Below, in pieces: positions 61,686-64,000 of a DNA stretch of 64,000 nucleotides (position 1 is its first letter; each line of letters begins with the position of its first letter). The stretch is from Buddleja alternifolia (taxonomy: Eukaryota; Streptophyta; Magnoliopsida; Lamiales; Scrophulariaceae), in the NCBI GenBank assembly GCA_019426215.1, contig CM033404.1, positions 1,302,001 through 1,366,000 of the forward strand, given 5' to 3'. The position numbers and the translations under genes are program-made. Under the pieces are notes generated by a model. The model worked only from the letters and a program-made list of their open reading frames with translations. It was not told the origin of the DNA and did not search any database.

Positions 61686-64000
61686 TCAAAATAGTGCCTC
61701 TGCCTGTATCAACTCAGGATACACAAATGATACAATTTGCTTCAAGGCTTTCAATGGCTCTTTTAGAAAGACATGGCCCTCAGTTGCTGCAAGTTCAAGC
61801 AAAGCATCATTTTGATAATTAATTAGAACTTTAATATTTTATATCAAAACCTGAATACTTACAATTAGGAATGAGAACATTACCTCTAATCAAAAGCCGA
61901 AGTTCCTTAGAGAAGGTCTCGACATGGCCTAATACAGGCCTTATGCCACAAATTTGTATGACACAAAACTCCAAGTACAATGACATGACTGTTATTTGTA
62001 ACAGTGAGAGACAGACTTCCTGTATTTCTGGTGCAATCTGTTTCATCTTGTTGGCTTCACACAGTTCTGTTATGATGGCAATCCCTTGATCCTAGTGTCC
62101 AAAAATAGCGAGCATTGTAAATATATGGTTAGAAGCAAGAAAACCGAGGTTGCATTTTAGATTTCAGGATTTCAGAATCGAGAGCTCAAATCCACAACAA
62201 ATCCCTTATATTTGTTGGATATTATAAATTTCAAACCCATTAGTGACCAACTGACCATTCCGAGTTATTTTTTCAAATCTTTCAACGCACAGACAACCCA
62301 AAAGAACTTGATTCACGCACACATACACAGATATATCTTATGTATGCATGCACGGCATGAAATCCCTAAGATCTACAGTAACATTGAAGACTGCATCATA
62401 GCTTAAATACATAAGAACGCTAAGATTGTGATAGACTGTAAGGGCCATCTCAAATTTAACAATTATTGACAAATTTGTATTCCTTTATCAAAAGAAGCAT
62501 GAATGACCAAGCATGTAAATGGCATACCTGCAAGCCGTGCAAGATATCAGGCATTGGTAGCTCTGGAAAATGTGCAAGGTCAACAAAACCGACCTCATCT
62601 GCCTTCCTGGCAGCACTTTCCGCTTGTATACATAAAAACTTCAACAGAAGAAAAGCAATCTTGTATATTTCAATTGCAATTATATCTGACAAATGCGTCT
62701 GAGGAGATAAATTAGCATTTTCATTTGATGGATCTCCTCTCAAGACTAGAGCAGTTGTTATAGATGACAAGGAAGCAAATTTGGGATTTAACTTGCAACC
62801 AAGACCAGACAGAGCAAACCAGCCATTTTTGCTGTTAATAAATGATGGCTTCTTGTACCATTCAAACTCTTCTTTGAGCGCAGGATAACACAATAGAGGA
62901 GCTTCTCTCTTAGGTGATTCTCCAGGGCGCTGAGTTGCCCGGCTTATGAAGGCTAACAAATGGATACTTTTTTCCCTCAACTGAGACTCCACATTTTGCA
63001 AGACTTTCTTCCATGAATTCCCATGTCTTGCTAAAACACAGATTAAAGCCAATGTATTTTGCGTTTCATTAAGCTCACTTAAAGATATATTTGATTTTAA
63101 AGCCCGAGCTCTTTTCTTCTCATGACCGTCGGCTGGAAAATCTGGTGCACTAAGGTAATATGAAATTAGAGGAGCTTTCTCGACCATTATGCAAGCCATC
63201 ACATAATCCACGATGCTAGCAGAAGAAGAACTGTCTCCTAAAGACTGAATAATTGCTGTAAGTACAGCCAAGCTGAGTCCCCAAATGGATTGGGACTTTT
63301 CAATTTTGTCGGATATGTTGGAGAAAGGCCCACTTTCAGAAAAGTCTGATAATAACATTCTTAGAGATTCAAGTATACCAGCATTTAAAAGCATCTCAGC
63401 ACCCTGTCTCACACATGCAAGGTTCAAAAGAAATTTCAATATTACTGAAACAGTTTTGGACAAAGTTGAATCTTGAAGCTTCTGAACAACATGCTGCAAC
63501 TGAAGATGTTTTTCTATAATGGGGAACCAAGTGGCTGGCATGGAGAAACCTTTCAGTATTAAATCGATAGCAGCCAAAGACATGGTACAATGGTCAGGAT
63601 GTTCAATACAGTTGCAAAGAAGGGGCAAAAGCCCCAAACTCGCATTAGATGCCTCAGCAGAACCTTCAAGAGATTCAACTCCAGATTCAACTGAACTGAG
63701 GATCAACACAAGCAAAAATTTCTTAGCTGCTCCAACGGTAACAGATGGTTTAAAGCTGCATAAGATTTTGAGACCGTATCCCGATGTCTTTAAGATAAGA
63801 CCACAAGAAGGTTGAGAAAATTTATTGCTTGAACTTCTTACAAGGAGTAGTAGAAGCTCTGCTTGAGCTGTGAGTATATCAAGCACATCTTCACTAGCAT
63901 CAGGAATTGGAGTCAAAGATTCTAGCGTGGTATGGAGACACTGACATAGGTGGTCGATGCATGATGAAACTATTTGCTCAGAAATTTCCAGCCCGATCGA
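61686..64000 (-). CDS. NUP188: Nucleoporin NUP188 homologue, C-terminal part (runs off window)
   Basis: Exons in the window: 64,000-62,528 (open to the window edge), 62,091-61,884 and 61,786-61,686, giving 593 residues to the stop. NUP188 is a large alpha-helical scaffold protein of the inner ring of the nuclear pore. The sequence is Leu-rich and helical throughout, with stretches such as ALICVLARHGNSWKKVLQNV, LLCYPALKEEFEWYKKPSFI and the final helix pair ending LIQAEALF. No repeats, signal or membrane segment. Plant homologues are near 1,900 residues, so about two thirds of the gene should lie to the right. The introns seen are GT-AG. Assignment rests on remembered family resemblance, not on a catalytic motif. 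Confidence 0.82.

Overview
The window is nuclear DNA from a flowering plant, most likely a eudicot. It holds spliced genes with short GT-AG introns, a plastid-targeted ribosomal protein, plant-type eIF4B, NIPA and NUP188 genes, and many plant transposon types. I cannot name the species. No CRISPR array, operon, rRNA gene or functional tRNA gene was seen.

Layout. (1) 1-15,400 is a transposon graveyard over decayed amidase copies. A degenerate minus-strand LTR retroelement fills 1-5,975 as internal-LTR-internal-LTR. Next come an amidase exon-4 relic, a 3.9 kb Helitron (6,253-10,136), a truncated copia element (10,406-about 11,360), a Mutator-like element (11,866-13,906) carrying a nested hAT element (12,358-13,265), and a frameshifted amidase exon 1 (13,947-14,485). 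(2) 15,398-30,949 is a tandem array of three amidase-signature genes, all minus strand. They share five exons and the same intron phases, and each reads through without a stop. The first copy (A) carries a complete, very young Ty3/gypsy retrotransposon (16,559-22,328) in intron 2. (3) 32,542-36,129 is a second Helitron, ending 83 bp past the stop of a secreted Ole e 1-like gene (36,213-38,015). (4) 39,855-64,000 is more ordinary genic DNA: eIF4B, a NIPA-type magnesium transporter, a PSRP-3 plastid ribosomal protein (the only plus-strand host gene), a cytosolic cyclophilin, and the 3' part of NUP188, which runs off the right edge. The spacers hold SINEs, a small decayed Helitron, foldback elements and tandem repeats.

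How it fits together. The host genes outside the amidase array are unrelated housekeeping neighbours. The amidase array is the one clustered family: local duplication made at least four or five copies, three remain readable, and transposons dismantled the left-hand ones. A paralogous spacer that escaped the Helitron insertion (junction 14,981/14,982) gives an exact empty site, so the Helitron ends are known to the base. I found no convincing new biological system. The strongest leads are the young intronic retrotransposon, the Helitron with its empty site, the altered catalytic-loop residues in amidase B, and a GC (not GT) splice donor in the Ole e 1-like gene.
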